Assembly (NCBI GenBank): GCA_037157565.1
Contig: JAZHRO010000013.1
Coordinates: 78,423,501-78,487,500 of the forward strand
Direction of reading: 5' to 3'
DNA length: 64,000 bases
Origin: Thalassia testudinum
Lineage: Eukaryota > Streptophyta > Magnoliopsida > Alismatales > Hydrocharitaceae
Position 1 is the stretch's first letter, and each line of letters opens with the position of its first letter. Positions 48,242 to 60,181 of this stretch are shown here, piece after piece. The notes below the pieces were generated by a model. The model made no database searches, was not told the origin of the DNA, and worked only from the letters and a program-made list of their open reading frames with translations. Made by a program: the position numbers and the translations under genes.

Positions 48242-51123
48242 TGGCGAAACGGTGGCAGCAACTAGCTTTTCTTAAGTCGTTGTAGTACAGATAGTTATTG
48301 CCATCATTTGCTAATATTTGTTACTCGGAAAATACAGTTCTCCCGAGGTCGAACTCAGGGAGAAAGTCGTATTCTAGAGGTATACAGTTTCTATTACAAA
48401 AAATAAAGGTAGAGAGAGAGAGAAATAGAGAGAGGAGGAAATTTGGCTTCTTCTTCTTCTCTTCCTGTTCTTCTTGTCTTCTCTCTTCTTCTGTTCTTCG
48501 GATCTTCCTCTCGTGCTCTTCTTCTTCTGTCTTTTTCTTCAGATCTTCACTGCGGGTCCTGTTTCTTCTTTCCTTGCGCTTCTCGTCTTCCTTCTTCAGC
48601 TCTGTCTCAGCTGCTTCTTCTTTGTTTATCTCCTTGTGGTCTTCTTCTTCTGCCTTCTGTTCTTCAGATCTTCTTTTTACTTCTTTCTTCTGATCTCCTT
48701 CTCGTGATCTTCTTCTGCTTTTGCTGTCAGGACGTTGTCTCTCCTTCTTTCTTCTTTTTCTTTCTGTCTTCTTTTCTTCTTTTTCTTCTTCGTTGCAGTC
48801 CTGCTCATCTTTTCTTCTCCTTCTTCTTCGTCCTCAGAGCGTCGTCTGATTGTTCAATCAGACGACTTAAGTAACCCACTGCTACAGTGCGTCCTTGGTG
48901 CTCCTCCTTCTTCCTTCAATCTTTCTTCGTCGGTCTTCTTCTTCTCTGCCTCGGCTTGTTCCTACACACACCATAGCCAACGCAAAACCTACTCTACCCT
49001 CCCCCCCCGCGTCACTCTCTCTCAGAATTCGCTCTTAGGAAAGCTCTCCCAGAGCAACCGGGTAATCGGGTACGCGGGTAGCGCCCGGGTCTAGGCCCAC
49101 CAGCGTGCGGTGGTGGGAGAGGAGTGCAGGTCGGGCTAATCCGGTCGGAGCCAGGTCCGCGGGGTGTGAGCGCGGACGAGGCCGGGTAATCGGGCGGGTG
49201 AAGGGGACCTCACCCCAGTGCGTTCGGAGGCGATAAGGCTTATTCACAAAAATAATTTAAACGGTGAAAGCGTTGCGAGGCTTATCGATGTGGGACTAAA
49301 CTGACGCCTCTCCTCGCGTGCGCCTGCTGGAAGACCGCGGCCTTGCTTCTGCAGCTGCAGCTTCGATTTTCATCGGTTGCTAGCTGGCTGCCTTCACAGG
49401 AGTCTCCTTAATCCGCAGCAGCTGGAAACCTGGAGTCCTCAAGCCTAGAGTGCGGGAGAAGCTACTTCAATGTGGCATCAATGGCGGTCGAGCCTCAGAA
49501 CCTGTCAGACACGAATATGGCCTCTCGGCCTAATCAAACTATTGAGGAACCTTCGCCGTGGCACGGCGAAGGTGTTGAGCTGTGCGGCAAGCCGCAAGGC
49601 GGTGTCTGGCGGCAGCCCTAGGTCGGACTGCAACCGGAGAAATGGGTTTGTTTGGGGGAGCGTTATGGAGGCGTGGAGTGGCAGTGGAGGGGTGGGGGAT
49701 CTTCAGTGTGATGAGGCGGAGGTTCGGTGAGGGTCGGCGAGGCGTGTGAGGCTGTGGAGCGATGGGGGCGTCTCGCCGGAGGTAGCCGGAGACGAAGGGG
49801 GTGACGGTGGTCAGGGTCGGTCGAGGGCTTAATTGAACAAATTGAAATAGGGAAAAGAAAGAGGAGAGGAAGGGAAGTAGTTCTAACTTACTTGCAGGGA
49901 CGAAGGGGGAGGAGCAGGGCGACAGTCGTATCGACTGTCGCCGGAGAAGAAGATGCCCAGGGGAAGGGGCGGCGGCGAGGAGAGGGCCGGAGAGGCGCCA
50001 GCTGGGTGCGGCGTGGCGCGGGAAGAGAGAGGGAGGGCAACTCTGCAGCTGGTAGTGCGGCAGAGAGACGAGGAGGAAGAGGGAAAAACCGCCGGAGCTA
50101 GAGGGCTTCCTGTCAGAGTGGGAAGAGAGTGAAAAGAGGTTTCTCCGTCAGGACCAAGCTCCAGAGAACGGCGGAGCGACAGGGTTATTTATAGGGGCGG
50201 AATCAGAGAGGAGGGCGGAGGGAGACGACGTGTCTCCCTCGCCGGAGGACGCCGGAGATGGAGACCCATACCATCCGTGCGTTCGCATGGCCGGTATGGT
50301 GGGTTGCAGCGACCAGGGGGTGTTCCTGCGACGGCTGACGACGCAGGGCACCCCCGGTTGAGTTGCCAGACCCTCCCCCTTACCTTGCGCGGCGCCATGC
50401 TCCGCGCAAGGTCGCCGGAGCATGGTGCTGGTCAGGTTTTGGCAGGAGGGACCTGAATGCAAAGAACGAAGGAGAGTTAGGGGCAGAAATGTGAGGGTTC
50501 AAAAGTTGAGGGCAAAAAAGTAAATAAATGAGGACCAAAGTGTAAAGTTGGTCAAGAAGGTTTCCTCTTAGGCTCAAGTTTTTATACATGACTAATTGGG
50601 ACCTAAGGATTATGATGGTGAATTTTATTTCCAGATTAAACCTTGTTTGACCAGTCAATTTACGTAAAAACCCAAATTAAGTTGTTAATTGGGCATGGCT
50701 CTCAATGTAGGTCAAAATGGGTTCCTAAGGCCAAATTGAAGGTTCTAAACCCTAAAGATTATTTTTCTATGAATTTTAGAGGGTTTATTTGATTTTTTTC
50801 TCTTCCTCGAACCTCGTGTTTTTAAGTGGGTTTATTTTTAGGGTTATAGGATGTCATTTAATTCCTTGGAGTTGATGTAGCCCTTATTGAATCATCTCAT
50901 CCCACTTTTATTCTTATTAGGTTGCTTTGACCTATGTTTGGATCCTGAGTTACCCTATTTTTAGATTGGATTGGTGAAATTGCATTTTTACCCCTTAGTT
51001 TCTGTTTTCTTTGCGAACTCAGAATCTCTCTGAGTTAAGTCTTTCCTTGAGTTATGTAGGAGCTTTTATCCTTTGTATTAGGTCAAAATGAGCTAGTTAT
51101 GGCTCATGATGAGGTTCTCATCA
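48242..51123 (-). repeat. RT2 5' LTR (right copy)
   Basis: Near-identical to 40821-43707. TATA box CCTATAAATAACC (minus) lies near 50183-50195, with the GC-rich hairpin at 50266-50299, where two of the arm CG pairs have become TG or CA. Confidence 0.93.
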
Positions 51124-51128
51124 ATTTT

Positions 51129-51941
51129 CCCCAAGAAGTTAGAGATAGGGGCCTGGGTGAGTTTCTACTTGGGAAATTATCAAGACTAAAGATGAAATTC
51201 GTGGTTGCCCTAGTCCAATCTTGGGATGATTCTCAAGATGAACCCCCTTCAGGAGTGCCAATGTTTGAACCCGCTCAGGTGCTTGTCGGGAGGTATACAT
51301 GTTCTGAGACCAGAGATGACTAGGTTGGTCTAGAGAAACTGATTCAAGATGAACCGATTGCTTCACCCAAGATCACCAAGCCAGGGAACGACGAAAAATA
51401 TGTCTCCATGGACCATGAAATGACATATGATTTTGAGACATATGTAAATGAGGATCAGGATTTCTTTGACTTTGAGTGTGAAGAATCTTTTGGTGAAGTG
51501 CCACTTGAGCTTAAGGTAGAGGATTTTAGTGAGACGAACGAGCTCGAGGAACATGACGAACCCTTTGATAGCCCGATTTTTGAAGATTATGATCATGTTA
51601 GGGTTAACTTGGATGATCCGAATCTCGATGATTCAATCAGTAGCCCCATTACTCAATCACACCCTAAAGAGCTAAATTATGATATTTTTGAGATCACCAG
51701 ACCCAAGTCAATCTTGATTCAACTACAATTGTTGGACTTGGGTATTTTAGAAGGGGTATGCAATGATCTAGAGGTCTCAAAAACATTGATTTTGGAGGAT
51801 AGAAATGTGGAAATGAAAATCTGGGAGGCTAATTCTGAGAGAAACACAATTTTGGATTTATGGTTTCCTGTTGACCTAAAATCACCTACTTCTATCAGGA
51901 CCCTTATGATATCTTCGACGTGTAACCAAAGCTTGGAATAA
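51129..51941 (+). pseudogene. RT3 ORF, C-terminal acidic part
   Basis: The same frame as 40617-40820 resumes after RT2 and runs to a stop at 51939-51941, broken by TAG at 51321-51323. The product is strongly acidic (DFETYVNEDQDFFDFECEES; ELEEHDEPFDSPIFEDYDHV). It ends in a more hydrophobic stretch (SILIQLQLLDLGILEGVCND). It corresponds in position and composition to the RT4 ORF at 56991-57818 and, more loosely, the RT2 ORF. No enzyme motif and no known family. Confidence 0.55.
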
Positions 51942-53629
51942 TTGACTATCTTCCTGAGTTGAACTCTAAGTGGACACCCAAGAGTAGTGAATCAGATCTA
52001 CCCATTGTCCACCACTTTAGTCTTGGGTTGCACACCACCAAACCGTAGGCCCAGCCCTGCAAATACATCAATCTTAGGTTCTGGGTGATTTTCATTTAGA
52101 ACCTTAGAACCACTCGACCCTAGGACATGGGTTTGCACCACAACTTGGTCCACATCTGTGGATATCTTCTGCTGGCGGTCTGAGGATTAATTTTTTGATT
52201 TTGATTCTGACCTACACATATGAATTCTCCATTTCTTCCTTGTATGTATTTTAAGTATTTTATGCCTAGCTAAAGGCATTAAACTTAACACGTGTGTATA
52301 GTCTCTTCTCTTGGCGGAGCTGACCAGATTTTCATGAAATTCAGGTGATATTCTATTTACTCTGCCCCTTTTATGTCTTTATTTGTACAATGAGGACATT
52401 GCATCATTTAGGCATGGGGGTGGATAATTAATTCCTAAAATCATTTTGTTAACTCCGTGGAAATTCTTTTATTTTTATTTTCTTAAAAAAAAACAAGAAG
52501 AAAAAAATTAGGAAAAGAGAACTTAGGCATTTGGAAGTTATTAACTTTAGGAAATGATACGATAGAACTTAAATACTTAGCCTCTTCAAGTCTTTGGGCT
52601 TAATCAGCCCAAGTGTCCACTTAAATGTTGACTTAGTCTCGAGTCCTCGCCAAGTAATTCTATTTTAATTTGGTCAATAAATTGGGGTGATAAGTACACA
52701 ACTTATCAACTCGCCCTCTGATTTGAGGGGACTTTAAGCCTAAGCATCTACACATTATTTGCACTGACTCACTTTTTGACGATTTTTATGGAAATTATGT
52801 AGCTAATAAACTTTCTAGGGTAGTATGGTTGGCAAGTTGTCGTGGGTAACAGCCCATTGGCTGGTTGTCCAGAGCCTAGCTACATGATCATACTCATTCT
52901 ACTGCCTTTAGGTAAATCTTAGATCAGGGAAACCACCTACTTAGAATAAAAGAGAAAAAGAAACACCCGAAAAGAAAAAGAAAAAATAGAAAAGGAGAAA
53001 AAAAAATTAAACCATACTTCACCGCATGAGTATGGCTGGCAAGTTACCGTGGGTAACAACCCATTGGCTGGTTGTCCAGAGCCTAGCTCATAAAAATGCC
53101 CAAATAATTCCCAAAATACTTAGGGAAGAAGCAGGGAAGTAGAATAAAGTGGGGAGATGTACACTGGATTCGCCTTTGTGTTGACCACATAAAAAAATAA
53201 AAAAGTAGGGAGAACGCTATCGATAGGGAAGATAAACCTTTAGGTAGAGATTTTTAGGTCACCTAGGGTCGTAGAAACCTGAAGTCAATTTTAACGACCG
53301 CTTAGTGTCTATCAACACTTAGAGTTCTTTTCAAGTCTTGGGTGGGTTAGGTAGCCGTAGAAGGTTGCCTTGAAACCCTAAACTAAAAAAAACCAAAAAA
53401 ATAAGAAAAAAAGAAAAATAAAAAAATGTATCTTCCCTTTTTAGATAAGGCGAGGGCATGGGCAATCCGCATTCTGGTAGACACCTGGGTACTGTTAAGT
53501 ATTCCTAGTTTAGGACCTTAGTTGAAATTTTCTATTGTTAATAAATGACTTAAGCCTAAGTGATCGAGTCCTAATTCTATTTTTATACATAGCATATAGT
53601 ATAATTTTGCTAGCGACTATCAAAAGATA
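51942..53629 (+). other. RT3 3' untranslated region with duplicated structured motif
   Basis: The dyad CAATGAGGACATTG at 52388-52401 precedes a PPT-like GGCATGGGGGTGG at 52411-52423. Two copies of a 57-base motif (52824-52880 and 53031-53087) contain the stem-loop TGGGT-AACA-A/GCCCA. Both features recur in RT4 in its own sense orientation. No ORF is present. Confidence 0.65.
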
Positions 53630-53641
53630 GGCATGGGGGTA
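53630..53641 (+). other. RT3 polypurine tract
   Basis: GGCATGGGGGTA lies immediately before LTR B and sets plus-strand polarity. Confidence 0.85.
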
Positions 53642-55278
53642 TGATGTATACATATTTAATTAGGTTAAAATGCCTATTCATGCATGTTCCTAGGCTTAGG
53701 TTTGCATTTCATATTATAAATATTGCATAGCATGCATCATTATGCATTTAGAATAATTGTGTATATTTTAGGTTAATTGCATCCTTTTTATGGCCTAAAG
53801 GGAAGGAGATTTATTTCGGGGCCTCAGATGGATGATCTGAATGTATGGATCTAATTAGGATGATGATTGGAGTCCAATGCCTTCAAGATCATCCTAATCG
53901 GAATCTCATATCACCTTGTGTGATCCGAGGAAGATCAGTGGCCAGGGGGGCAATGCGACATATTTATGGGCTTCGGATGAAAAATCAGACCGTACGAATG
54001 GATCTAGAGCGATGATCATAGTCTGGGAACACGAAAATCATCTCAATCCAAGTACTGTGGCACCCTCTGTAATAGAAAGAAGATAGACGGCCCAGATGGT
54101 AACATGTGGTGCCATCTCGGCCGCCCAACTCTGGCCAGCAGCAACCGTCCACCCCCTTCATCATCTGTGCCCTCCATTCTTAGGAAGCCTCCACGTCGCT
54201 CCTCAGATGCTCGTCCTTGCAACATAAAGATGGGAGTAGCTTGTTGGTGGAGGCATGCACTCTTAAGGGAGGGGTGTGGGTTCGAATCCCCATAGGCCCC
54301 CCAATTCGCAATTAGAGGCAACCGACCAGACAGACCACAGCGCACGCCCACGCACAAGCAATGCCCATAGCCGCACACGTGCACAAGCAGCACAGCGCAG
54401 CCACAGCCGCGCACAACACATGCTAGTGCACGCGTGCATGTCAATGTGTAGGAGGCATGGGCACGTGATGTGCATGCTAGTAGTGGAGCGGATCTTCAGC
54501 AACATCTGGCGGGGTCTTTAGTGACGATTGCAGTTGTCACTAATGCCCTATGCATGAATTCTTCCTCTTCCTTCCGCTATAAATGGACCTACCCCCCTCT
54601 ATTCTTCACCATCTCTTCCTTTCTTCTCCTCACCACCTCCAAGGCTCTAAAGAGAGCTTGTTCCAAGCCTAGGATGCTCCCCTAGAGTAGAATCAAATAT
54701 GTTCCCACCTCTCATCCCCATTCGTTGAGCATCCCACGGCTGTCCTCTCACCTCCTTTGGGAAGAAGATCCTCATTGTGATGACATCCTACCCCATCCTC
54801 CTTCCTCCGCTGCCGTTCTCCCTTGTCCCGCTCCTCACCACCTTCATCCAGGTGCTGTCAGAGTGAGCCATCCTCTGAGCAACCATCAAGGGGGACTCTT
54901 CCCATCTCCATCTATCTTTATTGCTTTCTAGTATAGTTTTTCCGCTTTCATAGCTGTAGAAAACATTTGTTCATCAATATATTGATATTCTCTCTCTCTC
55001 ATATTTTTCAAGTAGATTAGTTAGATAATGTTTTCATCAATCTGATCTCTTGCTTGGTAAAATCACCAAAAAAATTATAAAAGATAAAAATGACAAAAAC
55101 AAATAAAAAGCAAAAATGGATTTTTCAAACCAAACGTTCGCCTCCCCGTGTTCGACCCGAGACTCCCTTTCGAGTTTCGGTTATAGATATTATTTGATCA
55201 ACGGATTTTCTTGCAAATCGAACTATGAAGACAGGTTTTCCAAACTCAAATCTTTTCGTACGAATCTTCACCGCATCA
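53642..55278 (+). repeat. RT3 3' LTR (B)
   Basis: A 1637-base LTR, partner of A. Modules are a terminal dyad ATGTATACAT, a G-box palindrome (54094-54117, centre CATGTG), a tRNA-like block (54233-54297, with GGTTCGAATCCCC), a dyad TTTAGTGACG...GTCACTAA (54517-54543) and a TATA box TATAAATGG (54578-54586). Confidence 0.88.
54233..54297 (+). promoter_or_regulatory. tRNA-like block in LTR B
   Basis: GTAGCTTGTTGGTGGAGGC is A-box- and D-arm-like, CTCTTAAGGGAG is a possible anticodon hairpin, and GTGGGTTCGAATCCCC is a good T-arm and B-box. The equivalent block in A (34338-34400) has the B-box damaged to GGTTGGAATCC. Confidence 0.55.
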
Positions 55279-55464
55279 GAGACCTGTTTCAATATGCTCT
55301 TGTATACAAGGTCATTAAACATTGATTCTAAGTAATTTAAATGTAAAGATTATGTAATATGCATGCAATGCTCCCAAATCCACTATAATATGACATTATC
55401 GCACAAGTACCCTCGAAATTGACTCTAATTGATGATATTAACACTAATAATTGTAGAGTCATCA
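55279..55464 (-). repeat. RT4 left LTR (H), part 2
   Basis: This piece lies between the right target duplication of RT3 (55279-55283) and the RT4 polypurine tract. Its end GAGTCATCA directly before TACCCCCATGCCC marks an LTR start in the minus sense. Similarity to J is weak in this short piece, so the join to 33723 rests mainly on position and the duplication. Confidence 0.5.
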
Positions 55465-56990
55465 TACCCCCATGCCCACCCCTTGCTAGTCCCTAATAAG
55501 TTTTAACCTAAATGCTATTTTCAAAATAAAACTAGGAATTGATTACTTAGGTAGAAGTTGCTTGTTAACAGGAGGAAATTTCTACTAAAAACCTAACTTG
55601 CAGAGACTCAACAATGCTCAGGTTTCCTACAAAAATGCCGGTCGCCCAAGTCCTTGCCTTATTCTATATAGAAGCAACTATATTTTTTTTTTCTTTTTCA
55701 TCTTTTCTAATTTTTTTGGAATTTTGTAGTTGAGGATTTCGAGGTATCTTTCTACGGCTACCCAATCCACCCAAGGCTCAAAAAGGACTCTTAGTACTAA
55801 GTATCTTATTGTGAAAGTGATAGACTAGACTCACTCAATGGCAATTAAAACGGACTTTGGGTTTCTACGCCCCTAGGTGACCCGAAAGAGAAAATGTTGC
55901 CTAAAGGTGTATCTATCTGACTAGTAGCTTTCTCTCTACTTTTTATTTTTGTGGGGTCAACACAAGGGCGAATCCAATGTATATCTACCCGGATTATGTT
56001 ACTTCCCTACTTCTTCCTTAAGTGTTTTGGAATTCTTGTGTAGTTTATGAGTTGGGATCTGGACAACCAGCCAATGGGTTGTTACCCACGACAATTTGCC
56101 AGCCATACTCATGCGGTGAAGTTTGCCTATTTCTTTTTTTTTCTTTTCTATTTTCCTATTTCTATCTTTTTTTTATTTTTAAGAAAGTGGCTTTCCTGAT
56201 CTAAGATTTACCTAAAGACAGTAGTGAAAGAGAATGGTCCTATGGTTGGGCTTTGGACAACCGACCAATGGGTTGTTACCCATGACAACTTGCTAGCCAT
56301 ACCACCCTAGAAGGTTCATTAGCTACCCAATTTCCGTTAGAACTTCCGATGAGTGAGTTAGTGCAAAACATGTGTAGATGCTTAGACTAAAATTCCCCCC
56401 AAATTAGGGGATGAGTTGATAAGTCATATACTTATCACCATACTTTATTAACCAAGTTAAGATAAAATTACTTGGCGAGGACTCAAGACCAAGTCCACAT
56501 TTTAGTGGATACTCGTACTGGTTAAGTCCAAAGACCTGAAGAGTCTAAGCATTTAGGTTCCTAACGTATCATTTCATGAAGTTGACAAACTCCTAATACC
56601 TAAGTTTTCTCATTTTTTTTCTTGTTGAATAAAAAGAAATTAGTTCAAGCTAACAATTTTTGTACTCAGATCATGAGAATTACCATCCCTCCATGACTAT
56701 CTTAGACAATGTTCTCATTATAATTTAAATGTATCCAAGAGGGCAAGGAAAGAAATCACCTGAGAGTCAACAGTTAATTTGATCAGCTTGAATCCTCTGG
56801 GTTGCCTCCCAGGAAGCTCTGAGTTTAGTGATTTCAGCTGGGCATAGTACACAAACAATAAGGGAAAAATCACTTGAATGGTCTGGGTCAAGAAAGGGAA
56901 GACATAATAAGCTAAACCCAGAGTCAGAAGTCTGCGAATGCGGACTAGATTATGGTGCAGTCCCATCCCTATGGGATGGGAACTCTGTAA

Positions 56991-58609
56991 CTAGTGTAAC
57001 ATGCATGCCTGTGTCTGTTCCTCTCTTAATCTAAAGGCATGCAGAGAAGTTGATTTAGAAGAGTGCAACCCGAATCTAAAATGTCGGACACTAAAGATGT
57101 AGGCTTTGCAATCAGCTTGTGTCCCTTTAAAGTTGTAATCCCTCAAAGTTATATCGATTCCAGTGAATTTGGGTTGTAGGATTTCAATTTTGATAAGGCA
57201 TGTAACAAAATCAAGAGTTTGACAATGAGCCTTAAGATCAAGCATGAGGTCACTCTCCAAAGAAAAATCCATCCCTTCTTCAACTAGGGTTTCATTGCTT
57301 ATTCCCACCAATTCCTTGACCCCTAGAATATTATCTTCAAGCTCTTCCATATCAAACTCAATTTTCGAGGTTGCATTAAAGGTGGGGCTAATTTCATCCT
57401 CTAGCTCAGATTCTTTCCCTTGCCCCTCCTCTAAACTTGTGATGGGAGTTTCAAATAATTGAAAATAGATTATTTTGGAATTATAATCCCACTCCTCATC
57501 ATTAATTTTGGATATCTCTTCCACCAAATCACTTTCCTTGGGAAGATTAGATTTGGATTCAAAGACATCGTCCCCCAAATTCTCGATTTCCTCCTGATGT
57601 TTGTCCACAAGTCTCCCCAAATCATGTTCTAAGGAATCCTTAATGACATTTTCTAATGAGTTGTCCAACACCAGGGGAGTATCAATGGTGGACTTAACCA
57701 ATTTTGATAAATAGGTGTAGTCCAATCGATCACCACGGGGCCTTGCTTCATGAATTCCGTAAAATGGGTTGCTTGCAATAGTGTTGGCCCTCTTCATCCA
57801 GCTGTTGGAACACATCAATCATGGCTTGTTTCCCCTCAATCAATTCTTGATTTTGTCTATGTAACTCCAAGTGAGGGCTATCAAGAACTGACTGAGTGTC
57901 ATTAGGTTTCCCTTGGATCTCCTCCTTATCATTCAAATCAGAGTTGGGAGGGTATGGTTGAGGATGTAATTAGAGTCTGTATTGGAGTTTAGGTTCTTGG
58001 GTGGGTCCTCTATTCTATCATTTTCAGGGTCCAATTCTTCAAGAGGCACCATTTTCTATTTAGTCCTACTCCAGAATAATTGAGGTTCTAAGTCCTCCCA
58101 GTCGGATTCTTCATCAAGGGTCCAAAGCAGGGTTTGATCCTTCTTGATTTCACCTGATTTATGATCATCATTTGATTTCCATTTTTTAAAATCGCTTCCA
58201 ATCCATAGGTCAAGTAGGAGAGATTCTTGAATTCAGATTACCTATCTTGGTTAAGGTCTTGGGAAGGGTAGGGGTCTTGGTGTTCTCCTCGAGAGTAGGT
58301 CCTATCAGATTGGTTAGTGGGTGGGTAGGACCTAAAAGAGGAGTCATCATCAAGATAAGGATCCCCAAGGTTTTGATCATAACCCTGAGTGGGTGGGTTG
58401 GAAATATTCCAAAAGGAGGTTGATGCGTGTTGGTTAAAGTTCAGATAGTTGTGTCAAGAGGGGTATTCTAGGTACTTAAGTCCTAGATTAAGTCCCCAAC
58501 TAGGTGGTTGGTCATCCCAACTAAACTATGGATACAGTCTACTTGGGTTAGAATACAAATCATGTTGGGGATAGTTTGGGAAGGAAGGATAGGCATTGAA
58601 ATCCATTGT
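56991..58609 (-). pseudogene. RT4 ORF: Tyr/Pro-rich N-terminus and acidic C-terminus, frameshifted
   Basis: The N-terminal part starts at ATG 58607-58609 with MDFNAYPSFPNYPQHDLYSN, then meets stops near 58530, 58455 and 58227. The middle (57936-57748) encodes HRQNQELIEGKQAMIDVFQQ, a likely coiled coil. A frameshift near 57790 leads to the 275-codon ORF 57818-56991, rich in Glu and Asp (SELEDEISP; FDMEELEDNILGVKELVG). Architecture and composition match the RT3 ORF. No known family or catalytic motif is recognised. Confidence 0.55.
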
Positions 58610-60163
58610 TTGCCAAAGTGGAGGGATGAGAGAAGAACAAATGAGAGAATTAAGTGTGCACAATCAAGCATGAAAAACTAAGCCCTATAGTGTAGACCTA
58701 GGTGACCTACACTTCTGAAATAAATTCCAACCACACAACGAATTTGGTGTTGTCCTTACACCCGTAGGTGGTAAAGTTGGAAAGGCGAAGTAGGGGGAGC
58801 ATGTCCCGAGGGCCACTAATTATGCCAAACCCCTGCTTACTTAAGTCGTTTGACAATCGAGCCTCCCAGCTTAGCACCTTTTGGAGCAAGCAGACGTCAC
58901 CAATTTGTAATGCGTTTAGGAAATTATCTTGAAACTGACTTAATGAATCCTAGGGCCAACATCTAACTCAATTTTAATTTAGGACTAGGTCAATGCTTGT
59001 GCTCAAGGATTAAGTGAAGGACGTTAGGGGGGTTAATGCCCTTAAAATTTCAGTTTAGGCCATGTGCACAATTGGGTGCAAGAACCTAATGCCAAAACAA
59101 GTGTTCTTTAACAAGCAAGATTAAGATGTGTGATTTTTAAAATTTGAATCTTGCTTTAATGGATTTTAATATTTCACTTGTTTATGCATTCAAACATGGC
59201 ATAAATGTATAGTCACATGGTTGGTGAAGATTGACTTTCTTTAAGACCTTTTGTGTGACTATAAAGTTAAAAACTCCCTAGTGTGGAAGATCCTAGGGTG
59301 TGCAGCTTCTACTCAATGAATCTTTTTTTAAGATTTTGTCAAGAAGAGTCCAATCAAAACAAACAATGACCCTATCTTGACCGAAATTGAATGAGATTTT
59401 CAACAAAATTAATTTCAAAATTTTTTGATAGTAGACCACCCAAATTCATGTTTTTTCAAGAGGGGGTCAATTTATCCAGAACTTCTAGATCAGTGTGCAA
59501 GTTTAATATTCTGATCAGAACAAGCACTAATAAATTTCAAATACAAAAGTAGTCTTTAGATGAAGTGAAGAGAATTTCAAGATCTTTCTTTAAATATAAA
59601 TCTCTCACAAATTTGAGCTGTGTGGAGTTCGTAGCAGCAAGAACAACCTATAGATCTCCAGAAATTAGGACAACCATGCGCACTTTTAGAAGCAAATTAA
59701 TCACTGTCAAACCATAAAGATTTTGGCTTTAAAATTTGTGGTGGAGTTTTCTTACTGAAATGATCACCTCTGAGATCTTTCCTAAAATTTTTAAAGGTGT
59801 TAAGGGTCCTTTAATTGTGTCCTCAACCCGATCTAGAAAATGATATTGCGAAGTTAACAGGTTGAAGGCTTAATGGTGGTGTTTTCTTCGATAGACAAAA
59901 GAGGATTTTTTTTTTTAAAACACCACCATTTTTTTATTGGTCTAAGGATGACGAATTGCCTTTTGAATTGTGGGAAGTCAAGATCGGACCTTCAGGTTGA
60001 TGGTGGTCATGTCTTGCACTTCCTTTGACCCACCTGACTTGTACTCTTCTCGTTGCTGATGCACGAGATTCCTACAACCACAAGAAGAGAGAGAAGAGCA
60101 AGTTAGATAACACGAATACAATTAATTCCCAAGAAAATGAAAGCGAATAAAAGATCCATTGCC
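58610..60163 (-). other. RT4 5' leader
   Basis: Non-coding leader of about 1.55 kb with no ORF of note and no gag domain. It is longer than the leader of RT1. Confidence 0.5.
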
Positions 60164-60181
60164 TCCCCAACAACGGCGCCA
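60164..60181 (-). other. RT4 primer-binding site, tRNA-Asp type
   Basis: TCCCCAACAACGGCGCCA differs from the RT1 site at two positions (GG to AA on the plus strand, equal to C-to-T on the sense strand). It lies 8 bases from LTR J as I place it. Confidence 0.8.

Larger units (their letters stand above)
40821..51123 (-). mobile_element. RT2: non-autonomous derivative of the RT1 family, nested in RT3
   Basis: LTRs 40821-43707 and 48242-51123 begin TGGCGAAACGG and end TCTCATCA (plus strand). They are flanked by ATTTG (40816-40820) and ATTTT (51124-51128). The tRNA-Asp primer site (48222-48239) and polypurine tract (43708-43719) give minus-strand polarity. The LTR body, 5' leader and 3' region are clearly homologous to RT1, but the 1.9 kb between them encodes an acidic ORF with no enzyme motif. 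It inserted into the ORF of RT3 without shifting the frame on either side of the duplication. Confidence 0.93.
33724..55278 (+). mobile_element. RT3: non-autonomous LTR retrotransposon carrying nested insertions
   Basis: Related LTRs A (33724-37328, enlarged by solo LTR M) and B (53642-55278) are flanked by GATAC (33719-33723) and GAGAC (55279-55283), a 4-of-5 duplication. A decayed tRNA-Asp-type primer site follows A and a polypurine tract GGCATGGGGGTA precedes B, so the element reads on the plus strand. After removing solo LTR C and RT2 the interior is about 4.3 kb. It contains no gag-pol enzyme domains, only an acidic ORF. It is inserted in LTR H of RT4. Confidence 0.85.
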
